Positions 39,135 through 48,780 of a stretch of DNA of 64,000 bases are shown piece after piece (positions within the stretch are counted from its first letter, which is position 1; every line of letters begins with the position of its first letter). The position numbers were made by a program, and so were the translations under genes. A model generated the notes under the pieces. The model was given only the letters and a program-made list of their open reading frames with translations. It had not been told where the DNA came from and ran no database searches. This DNA comes from a bacterium (GTDB lineage Bacteria; Planctomycetota; Planctomycetia; Planctomycetales; Planctomycetaceae). The DNA lies in NCBI GenBank assembly GCA_016125225.1, contig WGME01000013.1, forward strand, positions 248,001 to 312,000, written 5' to 3'.

Positions 39135-40301
39135 ATGTCCGAAGCGCGATTGCAATTCTCCGTGGGGTTGATGGTGCTGGTCGCCTTATCAATCGGCACG
39201 GCCCTCGTCATTCGGTTTGGAGATCTGCAGAAAGACCTGAAAGAACACTACGTCATCCATGTGCAACTGGAAACGGCGGGAGGCTTGTATCCCTCGGCTC
39301 CGGTGCTCATGAACGGTCTGTCGATCGGCCATGTCCGCGAGATTCGATTTGCTACCGACCATGGTGTGTTGGCCACCATCGAGATTCGCAAGGAGATTCC
39401 CATCCGGAGCGACAGCTTGCCGATCGTGTCGCGTTCGCTTCTGGGTGAAACGGTTATTGAATTCGTGCCTGGTGTCAGCGAGGACGTGCTCCAGGCCGAG
39501 GCCCATATCGCAGGGCAGGGGGCCGCCGATCCATTAGCCGCCTTGCAGCGATTGGAAGGCCGTGCGGGCCAGGTGCTTGATGCCCTCGTCGCCACCAGCC
39601 AGGAATGGCAGAAGGTCGGGCAGAATGTGAACGGTTTGATGGATACCAATCGCGGCAACTTGAATGTAGTCATCGAACGGGCCGCTGAATCGCTGCACCA
39701 GTTCTCTCAGACCATGATGGCCGCGAATGAGATGATTGGTGAAGCCAACAAGGTGCTCGGCGATCCACGTTCACAGATGGCGCTGAAGCAGACGTTAGAC
39801 GGCTTGCCAGGACTGGTCGAGGAGACCCGGCTGACGATTGCTTCCACGCGAATCGCCGTCGAAAGTATGAACCGCAACTTTGTGAATCTATCACAGGTCA
39901 CGGAACCCGTCGGACAACGCGGACCCGTCATGGTCGCCAAACTCGAAAGCAGTCTGGCCAATCTCGACGGATTGCTGAATGAATTGAACCGCGTGGCTCA
40001 GGCGGTCAATCAACCCAACGGTACGATCAACAAACTGGCGTCCGATCCGTCACTGTACGACAATCTGGATCGCTCCGCGCAATCGATGGCGGTGTTGCTC
40101 AAGAACCTGGAACCGGTTCTGCGTGACATGCGCGAATTCAGTGATAAAGTAGCCCGGAACCCCGAACTACTCGGTGTCGGCGGAGCCTTTCGACCCAGCA
40201 GTGGCTTGCGGGACACCGAGGTGCTGAATCCCCCGGCAACGGCCCCTGCTGGACGGGCTGCAGTCACATCAGGGCGAACGACGTACCGTTCGCAGAACTG
40301 A
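39135..40301 (+). CDS. mlaD: MlaD-type MCE-domain protein
   Basis: 388 residues anchored by one N-terminal helix (about 8-28), then an MCE domain (about 38-120: YVIHVQLETAGGLYPSAPVL, MNGLSIGHVREI, LGETVIEFVPG). The C-terminal half (about 140-370) is helical with many Gln/Asn, like the elongated tails of planctomycete and mycobacterial MCE proteins that may bridge toward the outer membrane. ATG 39135 follows AGAAGG by ten bases; ATG 39084 or a start overlapping the mlaF end are alternatives. Partner of the preceding permease and ATPase. Confidence 0.88.
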   Translation: MSEARLQFSVGLMVLVALSIGTALVIRFGDLQKDLKEHYVIHVQLETAGGLYPSAPVLMNGLSIGHVREIRFATDHGVLATIEIRKEIPIRSDSLPIVSRSLLGETVIEFVPGVSEDVLQAEAHIAGQGAADPLAALQRLEGRAGQVLDALVATSQEWQKVGQNVNGLMDTNRGNLNVVIERAAESLHQFSQTMMAANEMIGEANKVLGDPRSQMALKQTLDGLPGLVEETRLTIASTRIAVESMNRNFVNLSQVTEPVGQRGPVMVAKLESSLANLDGLLNELNRVAQAVNQPNGTINKLASDPSLYDNLDRSAQSMAVLLKNLEPVLRDMREFSDKVARNPELLGVGGAFRPSSGLRDTEVLNPPATAPAGRAAVTSGRTTYRSQN

Positions 40302-40330
40302 TCGCTGGACCGATTAGGATATTGGCATTT

Positions 40331-40408
40331 GTGTGCCACGGCTCTGTGAGCCGTGCATTTGTTACGGCGTTATCAAGCAATCGCGCGGCTCGCAGAGCCG
40401 TGGCACAC
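40331..40408. repeat. 26-bp inverted repeat (REP-like) between convergent genes
   Basis: Arms 40331-40356 (GTGTGCCACGGCTCTGTGAG...) and 40383-40408 are complementary at 24 of 26 positions, both mismatches being G.U-compatible in RNA. The 26-base loop is unpaired. Lies between the mlaD stop and the end of the convergent lipoprotein gene; may be a mobile REP/MITE-type unit or a bidirectional terminator. Confidence 0.7.
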
Positions 40409-40424
40409 GCTAAGTCAACAGGCT

Positions 40425-40847
40425 CTAGCGGCCGAGTCGCGATTCTCCGCGCAGCAATTCCCCACGCTGCAGCAATTCAGCATTCGGCACAATGCGGGCC
40501 GGCTGCATCGCATAGCGAAACAGATGCCGGTCGGTCTTGTGCCCCGGCTTGAGATTGTCGGCGAAGAAGTCCACCACGGGAGCCTGATACCACGGCTTTT
40601 CCAGCGGTTGAGCGACCGTCAGGGTTTCGTACCCATCTTTGATCAGCGTCAGTTCCCGCGTGCCGTAGTAGGTGAAGTCGAGTGAAATGGGCGTGTAGCC
40701 GATTTCACGACCTTCGACGAGCACCAGCGCACCCGGTGGGTCACTGGCGATGGTCATGCGGCGACTCACGCAACCTGTGAGCAGCAGAGAACTCCCTGCC
40801 AGACACAGGCAAGCCGAGCGAAGCCAGCGATGTCGTGTCGATGCCAT
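40425..40847 (-). CDS. PEGA-domain lipoprotein
   Basis: 140 residues with a lipoprotein signal (about 1-26, lipobox LLTGC at about 22-26). A PEGA-like segment follows (ASDPPGALVLVEGREIGYTP, about 34-53; then YGTRELTLIKDGYETL), a beta motif seen in surface proteins. The remainder is mixed with a basic C-terminus (LLRGESRLGR). Role unknown; convergent with mlaD, so it could be an outer-envelope partner, but nothing beyond position supports that. Confidence 0.78.
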   Translation of the reverse strand: MASTRHRWLRSACLCLAGSSLLLTGCVSRRMTIASDPPGALVLVEGREIGYTPISLDFTYYGTRELTLIKDGYETLTVAQPLEKPWYQAPVVDFFADNLKPGHKTDRHLFRYAMQPARIVPNAELLQRGELLRGESRLGR

Positions 40848-41013
40848 GAACGACGTTCACCAGAGACCAGCGGACAGACGCGCGGAGTGTAGTCGTGGCT
40901 GAACTGGCGGCCAAGGTCAGTTTTTCCTGCGGGCTCCTTTACCCGGCTTTTCATCGACGGCTACAATGTGTGATATCACACGACCTTGCGGCCAGCGTCG
41001 GAGCCCCAGGTGT

Positions 41014-42411
41014 ATGTTCTGGGAACAGAAGATTCAGTACGCATCACTGAGCGATGTCGGTTTTCGCCGACAGAACAATCAGGATGCGTGCGTCGTCACG
41101 CTGGCTCCTGACCGCGATCAATGGCAGCATCGCGGACATCTCTTCGTCGTGGCTGATGGGATGGGGGGCCATGCGGTGGGTGAACTCGCCAGCAAAATGG
41201 CGGTCGACACGGTTCCGCATACCTTCGACAAACTCCGCAACCTGCATCCACTGGCGGCCCTGAAAACGTCACTGGAAACGGCCAACCAGAAAATCTACGA
41301 ACGGGGGGCTCTCAACCGCGACTTTCTCCGGATGGGAACCACCTGCACGACTTTATTGCTCGGACCGATGGGGGCCGCCATCGGCCACGTGGGCGACAGC
41401 CGAGCCTATCGCGTCCGTCGCCAGCAAATCGACCAGCTCACGCGCGACCATAGCCTGGTGTGGGAGTTGATTCAGCAACGCAAGGTTCACCCAAGAGACG
41501 CTGATCGTCTCTATCCAAGAAACGTGATCACTCGATCACTGGGTCCGGAGCCTGCGGTCGATGTCGATGTCGAAGGCCCGATGGCGGTCATGCCGGGGGA
41601 TGTCTATCTACTATGCTCTGATGGATTAACGACTTACGTCAACGATTCCGAGCTTGGGATGATCATTTCCGAGTTGCCACCCAATGAAGCTTGCCGATTG
41701 CTCGTCCATTTGGCGAACCTACGGGGAGGGTCGGACAACATTACGGTCGTGATCGTGCGGGCCGGCGACGTCCCCGAGGGAGCGCAGGCGGATGATTTAC
41801 CCTATCCTATGCCCGAGACCGAATCGGGGGGGTGGGGAACGTTTGTGCTCTTCTGTACGTTCGCGCTGCTGGCGATTGTCGGCTTTCTCCTGTTGGCCCT
41901 GACCGTCAATAAGCTCGTAGGGGGCGGATTACTGGCTGCCGCCATTGTTGGTGCAGCGATCACGTGGTGGCGGCGTCCGCGACAGGTTCCTCCCGAAATG
42001 GTGGTCGCCCCCCGTGACGACCGCAGCACCAACTCGACGGTCATCTGGCGGCCCTACCGTACGGCTTCCGCGCGGTTAACCCCCGAATTCCTGCACGGAA
42101 TCGCGAAAATTGAATCAGAACTGCATCGGGCCGCCGTCGATGAACATTGGCCAGTGGAACTGACCGAACGGGATGAAGCCTTCCGCAAGGCCCAGGAAGC
42201 TCTGTCGGGCCGCAAATACAGCCTGGCCTTGAGGGAATATGCCAGGTCGCTCGACGTATTAATGGTGGGCCTGTTGTGGCAACGGCGGCAGATGCAGAAG
42301 GAGAACCGGACGGGCAAACCGGCCACCGATAAGCCAGCCACTGACAAACCGACCTCAGAGAATCGACCACGACCGGAGTCGGCCACGCCGCCCCCGGCCA
42401 ACAAGTCGTGA
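41014..42411 (+). CDS. Membrane-bound PP2C-family protein phosphatase
   Basis: 465 residues from ATG 41014 (16 codons into the frame, where PP2C homology begins). The catalytic domain (about 5-255) shows SDVGFRRQNNQDACVV, VVADGMGGHAVGE, GHVGDSRAYR, LLCSDGLTTYV and GGSDNITVVIV, so the Mn/Mg-binding aspartates are present. Two hydrophobic segments (about 285-305 and 308-325) anchor it, followed by a helical region of about 90 residues (TPR-like) and a Lys/Pro/Thr-rich end with three KPAT/SDK-type repeats. It likely opposes a Ser/Thr kinase; none is in the window. Confidence 0.9.
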   Translation: MFWEQKIQYASLSDVGFRRQNNQDACVVTLAPDRDQWQHRGHLFVVADGMGGHAVGELASKMAVDTVPHTFDKLRNLHPLAALKTSLETANQKIYERGALNRDFLRMGTTCTTLLLGPMGAAIGHVGDSRAYRVRRQQIDQLTRDHSLVWELIQQRKVHPRDADRLYPRNVITRSLGPEPAVDVDVEGPMAVMPGDVYLLCSDGLTTYVNDSELGMIISELPPNEACRLLVHLANLRGGSDNITVVIVRAGDVPEGAQADDLPYPMPETESGGWGTFVLFCTFALLAIVGFLLLALTVNKLVGGGLLAAAIVGAAITWWRRPRQVPPEMVVAPRDDRSTNSTVIWRPYRTASARLTPEFLHGIAKIESELHRAAVDEHWPVELTERDEAFRKAQEALSGRKYSLALREYARSLDVLMVGLLWQRRQMQKENRTGKPATDKPATDKPTSENRPRPESATPPPANKS

Positions 42412-42620
42412 CGTTAAGTCCGGTCCGGTTGACGGAATTGATTCCATGGAAGGGCCTTGATACGATTAATTTTCGTTCATGTCTGCTGAGCTTTGTCTGG
42501 CTCTGTTGATAAAAAATCGAATCGTTTGGTTTCTTTCAGGGTTTCTTGACGTTGGTTGATCACTCTCTGTGATCCGCTGACGACATTTTCCTTTCGTTTT
42601 TCGCGCTCGGAACCTACATC

Positions 42621-43592
42621 ATGTCGCTGCAACAGCTGTTACTCCGCCGTCGGCGGAGTGCGTTCACGTTGATTGAATTGCTGGTGGTGATTGCCATCAT
42701 CGCCATTCTGATTGCCCTGCTGCTGCCAGCCGTGCAGCAGGCGCGGGAATCGGCCCGACGGACCCAGTGCCGGAACCATCTCAAGCAGTTCGGTCTGGCG
42801 ATGCACAACTATCACGATACCCACAAACGCTTTCCGCCAGCGGCCACACTCGGTGGAGTCGGTTCGAATCAGGATCAGGCAGGCGGGTGGCCGTGGTCGA
42901 TGATGGTGCTGCCTTATGTTGACCAGGGACCGCTTTACAACCAGATCGGTGTCGGTTCCACGCTGAAGGTGCCGAACAATTCCAGCAACATGAGCAACGT
43001 CAACGACTATACCACGGCCAACTCCGGCACCATCGAAAAGTTGCTCACCACGACGATTCCGATGTTCCTGTGTCCGTCGGCTGCGGGCGATGTGGTTAAC
43101 AAGCACGAGAAGAAACTCGGCACGTTGATGTATGCCATGAACAATCAGATTGCGACGGTTCCCAACCCGCCCAAAGCGACCCCCATGGGCGATATCACCG
43201 ACGGCACCTCAAACACCATTCTGATGGGTGAAAAAGTCCTGATGGATGCTCCGTTCGTCTCAGTGGGTGCCGTGTGGGGTGTCTCGCGAATTTGCGGGGC
43301 ACGATTACATATTATCGCCGCACAGAACAACATGAATGTGCCATTCGATGGCACCAACAACGCCACCACGAACTGCTATTCCGAAAATTCATCGCCAGTG
43401 AATCAGGTGACCCGGGCCGTCGCAACCAGTCCGCATGCCGGCGGGGTCCATTTCCTGATGTGCGATGGCACGGTTCGTTTTGTCAGCGAGAACATCCAGG
43501 CAGATCCTGTCACGCCGAGTAATGGCAGCGGGAACTACCTGTACCAGAATCTCTATAACCTTTCTGACCGCAATACGATCGGTGATTTCTAG
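42621..43592 (+). CDS. DUF1559 protein with type IV pilin-like N-terminus (copy 1)
   Basis: 323 residues. The N-terminal [20 protein letters not shown] (about 14-33) is a prepilin-type cleavage/methylation signal, followed by [19 protein letters not shown] and HLKQFGLAMHNYHDTHKRFP. Near the C-terminus [20 protein letters not shown] is the conserved HxxxxH...DG signature of DUF1559. These are among the most multiplied families in planctomycetes and probably form pseudopilin-like exported or surface proteins. A small lipoprotein gene follows after 48 bases, and the same two-gene module is repeated next to it. Confidence 0.93.
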   Translation: MSLQQLLLRRRRSAFTLIELLVVIAIIAILIALLLPAVQQARESARRTQCRNHLKQFGLAMHNYHDTHKRFPPAATLGGVGSNQDQAGGWPWSMMVLPYVDQGPLYNQIGVGSTLKVPNNSSNMSNVNDYTTANSGTIEKLLTTTIPMFLCPSAAGDVVNKHEKKLGTLMYAMNNQIATVPNPPKATPMGDITDGTSNTILMGEKVLMDAPFVSVGAVWGVSRICGARLHIIAAQNNMNVPFDGTNNATTNCYSENSSPVNQVTRAVATSPHAGGVHFLMCDGTVRFVSENIQADPVTPSNGSGNYLYQNLYNLSDRNTIGDF

Positions 43593-43640
43593 TTTTTCTC
43601 GATCTGCTTTTCGCGTTCATTGCATCACGAGAGACAACTG

Positions 43641-44159
43641 ATGATGGCTTGGTTAAAGAGCGGCGCCCTGTGCGCTGCCTGTGTTTTTTTATTGTCGGGA
43701 TGCGGCGGCGATGGCCGTCCGCGGCTGGTTCATACCGAAGGAACCGTGCTGCTCAGCGGTCAGCCGCTCGAAGGGGCGACGGTCGCGTTTCAACCCATTG
43801 TCGAAGATGAAAAAGCCAAGTATCAGCGACCCTCTTCGGGAATCACTGACGCTTCTGGCAAGTTCCAGTTGAAAACCTATGAACCGGGCGATGGGGCTCC
43901 CGTTGGCAAATATCGGGTGGCCATCGTCAAACGGGAAGTGGTCGGCAAACTGCCGGACGACTTCAACTCCGAAATGTCGGAGTCCGTCAACCTGACTTAC
44001 AAATGGATTACCCCCCGAGAGGTGTCCGACCCGGCGAGTTCCGGACTCACGGCAGAGATTACGTCTTCGGGGCTGGAGCCGAAGACCTTTGAACTGACCG
44101 CTGCGGCGACACCGGAAATCGAAAAGACCGGCCCGCAACGGCGCGCGAATGAACCCTGA
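43641..44159 (+). CDS. Small transthyretin-like lipoprotein paired with DUF1559 copy 1
   Basis: 172 residues from the ATG at 43641 (GAGAG eight bases upstream; an earlier TTG at 43620 is less likely). Signal peptide and lipobox LLSGC at about 16-20, followed by a Gly/Asp-rich start and a beta-sandwich-like region: GTVLLSGQPLEGATVAFQPI and GITDASGKFQLKTYEPGDG fit carboxypeptidase-regulatory/transthyretin-type folds. Ends RRANEP, almost the same as the end of the second small lipoprotein (RARNEP). Function unknown; genetic pairing with DUF1559 is the only clue. Confidence 0.82.
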   Translation: MMAWLKSGALCAACVFLLSGCGGDGRPRLVHTEGTVLLSGQPLEGATVAFQPIVEDEKAKYQRPSSGITDASGKFQLKTYEPGDGAPVGKYRVAIVKREVVGKLPDDFNSEMSESVNLTYKWITPREVSDPASSGLTAEITSSGLEPKTFELTAAATPEIEKTGPQRRANEP

Positions 44160-44230
44160 TTTTCCCATCCCAGAGTAATCGGCTGACAGAAGTCTGTCGG
44201 CTGCGGGCTTAAGTTATCGAGTTTTTTAGT

Positions 44231-44252
44231 GAGCCTGATTTTCTTCAGGCTC
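44231..44252 (+). terminator. Hairpin between the two DUF1559 modules
   Basis: 8-bp arms GAGCCTGA (44231-44238) and TCAGGCTC (44245-44252), loop of 6. The stem sequence is shared with the hairpin at 20153-20182. It lies about 30 bases upstream of the next DUF1559 start. Confidence 0.5.
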
Positions 44253-44283
44253 TGCGTTCTATCCTGTCACGAAAGGTTCGATC

Positions 44284-45228
<945 letters not shown>

Positions 45229-45257
45229 TTATCACCCATGCGGATGGAATGACACGT

Positions 45258-45286
45258 GCCTGGCGTACTTTTTCAGTACGCCAGGC
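45258..45286 (+). terminator. Rho-independent-like hairpin
   Basis: Perfect 11-bp arms GCCTGGCGTAC (45258-45268) and GTACGCCAGGC (45276-45286) with a TTTTTCA loop, 30 bases after the second DUF1559 stop and before the lipoprotein gene. Confidence 0.7.
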
Positions 45287-45326
45287 CTGATCTCTCTAGG
45301 AACCGCAGTTCTGCGAGGCGTGAGTC

Positions 45327-45788
45327 ATGAACGATTGCCGGACGATCTTAACCTTTCTGGGACTTGCGACCTGCATCCTCGCGGGCTGCGGAAGCGGAGA
45401 ACCATCGCGGGAGAACCTGTCGGGCAAGGTTACATTTGCTGGGCAACCCGTGGTCTTCGGTGTGATCGATTTCGTGCCCGATTCCGAAGCGGGGCACCAA
45501 GGTCCCGCAGGTTCGGCTCAAATCATCAATGGTGAGTATGACACGGCAAAATCTGGCAGCGGAATCTATGGGGGGGCCCACCTGATTCGCATCACGGCCT
45601 ATGAAGAACCTCCACCCCCGGCATCGGAAGACGAAACCAAGCCGACCGAATCGAAGCCACCCATTTTCAGTGGTTACACCATCCAGGCAAGTATTGGCGA
45701 GGGAACCAGAGACTTCGATGTCCCTGCGGACGCCAAGGGCTTTGATCTGATGAAACAGAACGTCCAGCGGGCGCGGAATGAGCCCTGA
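45327..45788 (+). CDS. Small transthyretin-like lipoprotein paired with DUF1559 copy 2
   Basis: 153 residues with lipobox ILAGC at about 17-21. The mature part (SGKVTFAGQPVVFGVIDFVP, DTAKSGSGIYGGAHLIRI) is beta-rich and distantly like the partner of copy 1; both stop a few residues after an Arg/Asn-Glu-Pro end (RARNEP here). A Pro/Glu-rich stretch (EEPPPPASEDETKPTESKPP) is in the middle. It has its own upstream hairpin, so it may be transcribed partly apart from the DUF1559 gene. Confidence 0.78.
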   Translation: MNDCRTILTFLGLATCILAGCGSGEPSRENLSGKVTFAGQPVVFGVIDFVPDSEAGHQGPAGSAQIINGEYDTAKSGSGIYGGAHLIRITAYEEPPPPASEDETKPTESKPPIFSGYTIQASIGEGTRDFDVPADAKGFDLMKQNVQRARNEP

Positions 45789-45835
45789 CATCAACTCTTG
45801 CCGAGATAAGGCGACTTTGCGACGATCAGGCAGAT

Positions 45836-46216
45836 ATGGATGCTGCTGAATCGTCTCCGCTGCCGGTGAAGACTGACCTCGTCGTGGCTCAGCCGACGTT
45901 GCGGCAATCGACGGCGTTGTGGTTCTGGACTCAGATCCGGAAGATTGTTGTCTTCATGATCGGCAGCACCGTGATCGCGTTAGGCATCGCCATGCTCCTA
46001 CTTCCGGGGCCAGGGTGGTTGACGGTCTTCGGCGGCTTGGCCATTCTCGCCACGGAATTCGCGTGGGCTCGCTGGGCCTTGAAGCATGCACAAGCCCGGG
46101 CAGCAGCCGTCATCGCGACCTTCACGAAACCTGCGGGAACTACGGTTCCCGCCAATTCCACAACAGTCTTGCCAGTGACAGCTACTGAGGATAGACTCAA
46201 TAAAGTGGATATGTGA
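45836..46216 (+). CDS. PGPGW-family membrane protein
   Basis: 126 residues with two membrane helices at about 38-55 and 62-80 around the diagnostic PGPGWLTVFGGLAILATEF segment (about 57-75), the PGPGW (TIGR02611-like) motif. The N-terminus is polar and the C-terminal 40 residues are Ala/Thr-rich. Role unknown in any organism I know of. The cytochrome-like gene's frame opens at its stop codon, and the likely start there is 27 bases downstream. Confidence 0.75.
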   Translation: MDAAESSPLPVKTDLVVAQPTLRQSTALWFWTQIRKIVVFMIGSTVIALGIAMLLLPGPGWLTVFGGLAILATEFAWARWALKHAQARAAAVIATFTKPAGTTVPANSTTVLPVTATEDRLNKVDM

Positions 46217-46242
46217 ATCCACTTTGTCGGGAGTCATTCGCC

Positions 46243-47568
46243 ATGTTATCTTCAGTTCGATTCCTCGGCGTTTCTTTCACGGTTCTGTGTGCGTCCTGCG
46301 GACTGACACCTCACCAAGGGTTCGCTCAGGATGACTTCGATCGCGAGCCGATTGCCTACGCCCGCACTACACCGGTTAATGCCATTTCCCGGTTGCAGGA
46401 ACGGCTCGATGCGGGTGATTTGACACTCGATTGGGAACCCGGCGCGGGATATTTGCGAGATCTGCTGACCGCTCTCGATGTGCCCGTCAGCAGCCAGTTG
46501 CTGGTCTTCTCAAAAACCAGTCTGCAACGCCATCGCATCAATCCCCGCACGCCTCGGGCGATCTATTTCAATGACGACATTTACATCGGTTATTGCCAAC
46601 AGGGAGATGTGCTCGAGGTCTCGATTGCCGATCCGCAACTGGGGACGGTGTTTTACACACTGGACCAGGCTGCCGCCGTCGAGCCTGAGTTTCTGCGTCA
46701 AACCGACAACTGCCTGATCTGTCATGGCGGCTCGCAGACACGGAACGTGCCCGGTCATGTCGTGCGATCGGTCTATCCAGATGCCAGCGGTCAGCCGCTG
46801 TTAGCCTCGGGGAGTTACCGGACCGATCATGCAACGCCGTTAAATCACCGCTGGGGTGGTTGGTATGTGACGGGGCTGCATAGCTCGCAGACTCATCTCG
46901 GCAATCGCATTTATCACGGCAGGCCTGATGACAGCAGCCCGCTGGATGACTCGGGGTACAACGTCACTGATCTCGCGCAGCGCATCCGCACTTCGGCCTA
47001 TCTCAGTGCTCATAGCGACCTGGTCGCGTTGCTGGTGCTGGAACATCAGGCGGGAGGCCACAATGCCCTCACGCGGGCAGCCTTCGACAGCCGCTCGGCG
47101 TTATATCGCGAAGACCGGCTGAATACCGAATTGAAGGAACCGCCGGGGCACCGTTGGGAAAGCACCTTGACCATTCTCGATAGTTCGGCCCAACTGTTGG
47201 TTGACTACTTTCTGATGCGGAATGCCGTCACGTTCACAGAACCCGTGAGTGGCACATCCACCTTCGCAGCGGACTTTGTTCGGCAAGGCCCCCGAGATTC
47301 CGCCGGCCGATCGCTCCGTGATTTCGACTTGCAGACCCGGTTATTCCGTTACCCCTGCAGTTATCTCGTCTATACGGCCAGTTTCGATGCCCTGCCCGCA
47401 GAGCTGCGGCAACGTTTCTGGCAGAAAATGGATGACGTCCTTTCCGGGCGAGACTCGTCCTCGAAGTTCGAGCATCTCTCAACGGCCGATCGGCAGGCGG
47501 TGCGTGAGATTCTGGCTGAGACGAAACCCGGAACACCAGAGACCTGGAAGCCTAAAAGCTCAGAGTGA
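46243..47568 (+). CDS. Exported protein with CxxCH haem motif
   Basis: 441 residues. The ATG at 46243 has GGGAG eight bases upstream and is followed by a signal peptide (about 1-29); the frame opens ten codons earlier. A single haem-type motif lies in RQTDNCLICHGGSQT (Cys157, Cys160, His161). Conserved flanks PRAIYFNDDIYIGYCQ, LGTVFYTLDQ and RWGGWYVTGLHSSQTHLGN belong to a conserved but uncharacterised family present in planctomycetes and some proteobacteria. The methionine/histidine sixth ligand cannot be identified. It ends convergent with the protoglobin gene. Confidence 0.8.
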   Translation: MLSSVRFLGVSFTVLCASCGLTPHQGFAQDDFDREPIAYARTTPVNAISRLQERLDAGDLTLDWEPGAGYLRDLLTALDVPVSSQLLVFSKTSLQRHRINPRTPRAIYFNDDIYIGYCQQGDVLEVSIADPQLGTVFYTLDQAAAVEPEFLRQTDNCLICHGGSQTRNVPGHVVRSVYPDASGQPLLASGSYRTDHATPLNHRWGGWYVTGLHSSQTHLGNRIYHGRPDDSSPLDDSGYNVTDLAQRIRTSAYLSAHSDLVALLVLEHQAGGHNALTRAAFDSRSALYREDRLNTELKEPPGHRWESTLTILDSSAQLLVDYFLMRNAVTFTEPVSGTSTFAADFVRQGPRDSAGRSLRDFDLQTRLFRYPCSYLVYTASFDALPAELRQRFWQKMDDVLSGRDSSSKFEHLSTADRQAVREILAETKPGTPETWKPKSSE

Positions 47569-47619
47569 AGCACCCTGAGCTTTCGTTGTATCGACTTGCA
47601 GTGACAACGGCTGGAAACT

Positions 47620-48192
47620 TCAAGCCGCATAGTGTCGAGTGATCAAATCGTTCTGCAGCCAGAGGAGTTTATTGAAGGCGCGAAGAGAGCGGCTCTCCGT
47701 GTCGCGATCCAGATTGAAGCTGAGGATGGTGGCAATGATGGCATCAGAGACGAATCCCATGAGCACGTTCATCTGCACCAGCGGAACTTGAATCTGTGCG
47801 CTGCCGGCTTTGTCGGTGTGAATCTTGCCGACCATATCGAGGTATTCGAGCATCTTGCCGTCATAGGGTTTCGTGACCAAGGCCGCCAGATATCGTCCCA
47901 GATGGTTCTTCCGAAACTTGATCTGTTCATGATCAATGGTGAGTTCGTTCAGGGAGATCGGCGTTGCTCCTTCAAACCCATGTTGGCGGGGCAGGAAATG
48001 GCGCCAGGTGGCATCGTACTGATGTAGTTTGTCGTAGACTGCGTCGACCAGTGTGGGAACCAGCGGCGCGAGCAGAGGGGCGGCCCCATGAATGGCGGCA
48101 ATGTCGTCGGCTGTGAATCCCATGAACTCCGTGAGATACTGGAAGCGGTACGCCAGATCGCTTTCAAGGCGGGGTTCATCGATCGATTGCAT
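47620..48192 (-). CDS. Protoglobin
   Basis: 190 residues, a single-domain globin of the protoglobin family (PF11563-like) without a C-terminal output domain. Helical pattern with YRFQYLTEFMGFTADDIAAI at the N-terminus, HLGRYLAALVTKPYDGKMLE in the E/F region and MVGKIHTDKAG, where His125 is the likely proximal haem ligand. Protoglobins bind O2, CO and NO. It is divergent from an Rrf2-family regulator with about 120 bases between starts, suggesting gas-responsive control. The ATG at 48190-48192 is used. Confidence 0.85.
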   Translation of the reverse strand: MQSIDEPRLESDLAYRFQYLTEFMGFTADDIAAIHGAAPLLAPLVPTLVDAVYDKLHQYDATWRHFLPRQHGFEGATPISLNELTIDHEQIKFRKNHLGRYLAALVTKPYDGKMLEYLDMVGKIHTDKAGSAQIQVPLVQMNVLMGFVSDAIIATILSFNLDRDTESRSLRAFNKLLWLQNDLITRHYAA

Positions 48193-48238
48193 GGAAAGAC
48201 TCCGGAAGCGGGTGTCGGATGATAAACGAGATGTGTGT

Positions 48239-48292
48239 GTCCAGTTTTATCGGAGCATACTTCAGCTAAAGTTGATATCCAAGTCCAGTTTT
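48239..48292. promoter_or_regulatory. Direct repeats in the protoglobin/Rrf2 divergent promoter
   Basis: GTCCAGTTTT occurs twice, at 48239-48248 and 48283-48292, 44 bases apart (about four DNA turns). A candidate operator for the Rrf2 regulator; no palindromic NsrR/IscR box was found. Confidence 0.4.
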
Positions 48293-48312
48293 GTGGTTTT
48301 CGGAAGGATTTG

Positions 48313-48771
48313 ATGTTTTCTCAAACGGTAGAATATGCCCTGCGAGCTGTGGTGATGCTGGCGGATCGATCGCCGGAAGCTTGTACGACAGAACAGCTTG
48401 CGTCGGCGACAAAAGTTCCGAAACCTTATCTTTCCAAAGTCCTGCAGGGGCTTTCCCGGGCCGGGGTGGTGCATACCCAGCGGGGAGTCGGAGGCGGGAT
48501 TACCCTCGTGCAGTCACCGGCCGATCTGACCATTCTTGATGTGGTGAATGCGGTGGAGCCGATTCAGCGAATCCATAGCTGCCCGCTGGGTCTTAAGGCC
48601 CACGGAGTCAATCTCTGCCCGCTGCATCACCGCATGGATCAGGCTCTCGCCATGGTGGAGAAGGCCTTACGTGAGACCACGCTGGCGGAAATTCTGGCGG
48701 AACCGACTACCAGCATTCCCCTCTGCGATATCCCCGGAGGCAACCGGAATCCCGCTGCTCCGAAACGCTGA
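48313..48771 (+). CDS. Rrf2-family transcriptional regulator
   Basis: 152 residues. Winged helix-turn-helix at about 1-75 (MFSQTVEYALRAVVMLAD, VPKPYLSKVLQGLSRAGVV, then RGVGGGITL). Cys90 and Cys102 (SCPLGLKAHGVNLCPLHH) with Cys138 are candidate Fe-S ligands, but the spacing (C-x11-C) differs from IscR/NsrR (three Cys within about 13 residues), so the cluster type, if any, is open. ATG 48313 is preceded by GGAAGGA; an upstream start at 48235 is less likely. Divergent from protoglobin, so NO or redox sensing is the leading idea. Only ten bases separate its stop from the convergent STN gene's stop. Confidence 0.9.
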   Translation: MFSQTVEYALRAVVMLADRSPEACTTEQLASATKVPKPYLSKVLQGLSRAGVVHTQRGVGGGITLVQSPADLTILDVVNAVEPIQRIHSCPLGLKAHGVNLCPLHHRMDQALAMVEKALRETTLAEILAEPTTSIPLCDIPGGNRNPAAPKR

Positions 48772-48780
48772 ACTCCGGCA

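Noticed and set aside
42855-42880. tRNA T-arm-like GGTTCGAATC
   Set aside because: It is inside the DUF1559 coding frame and no acceptor stem or anticodon arm surrounds it.
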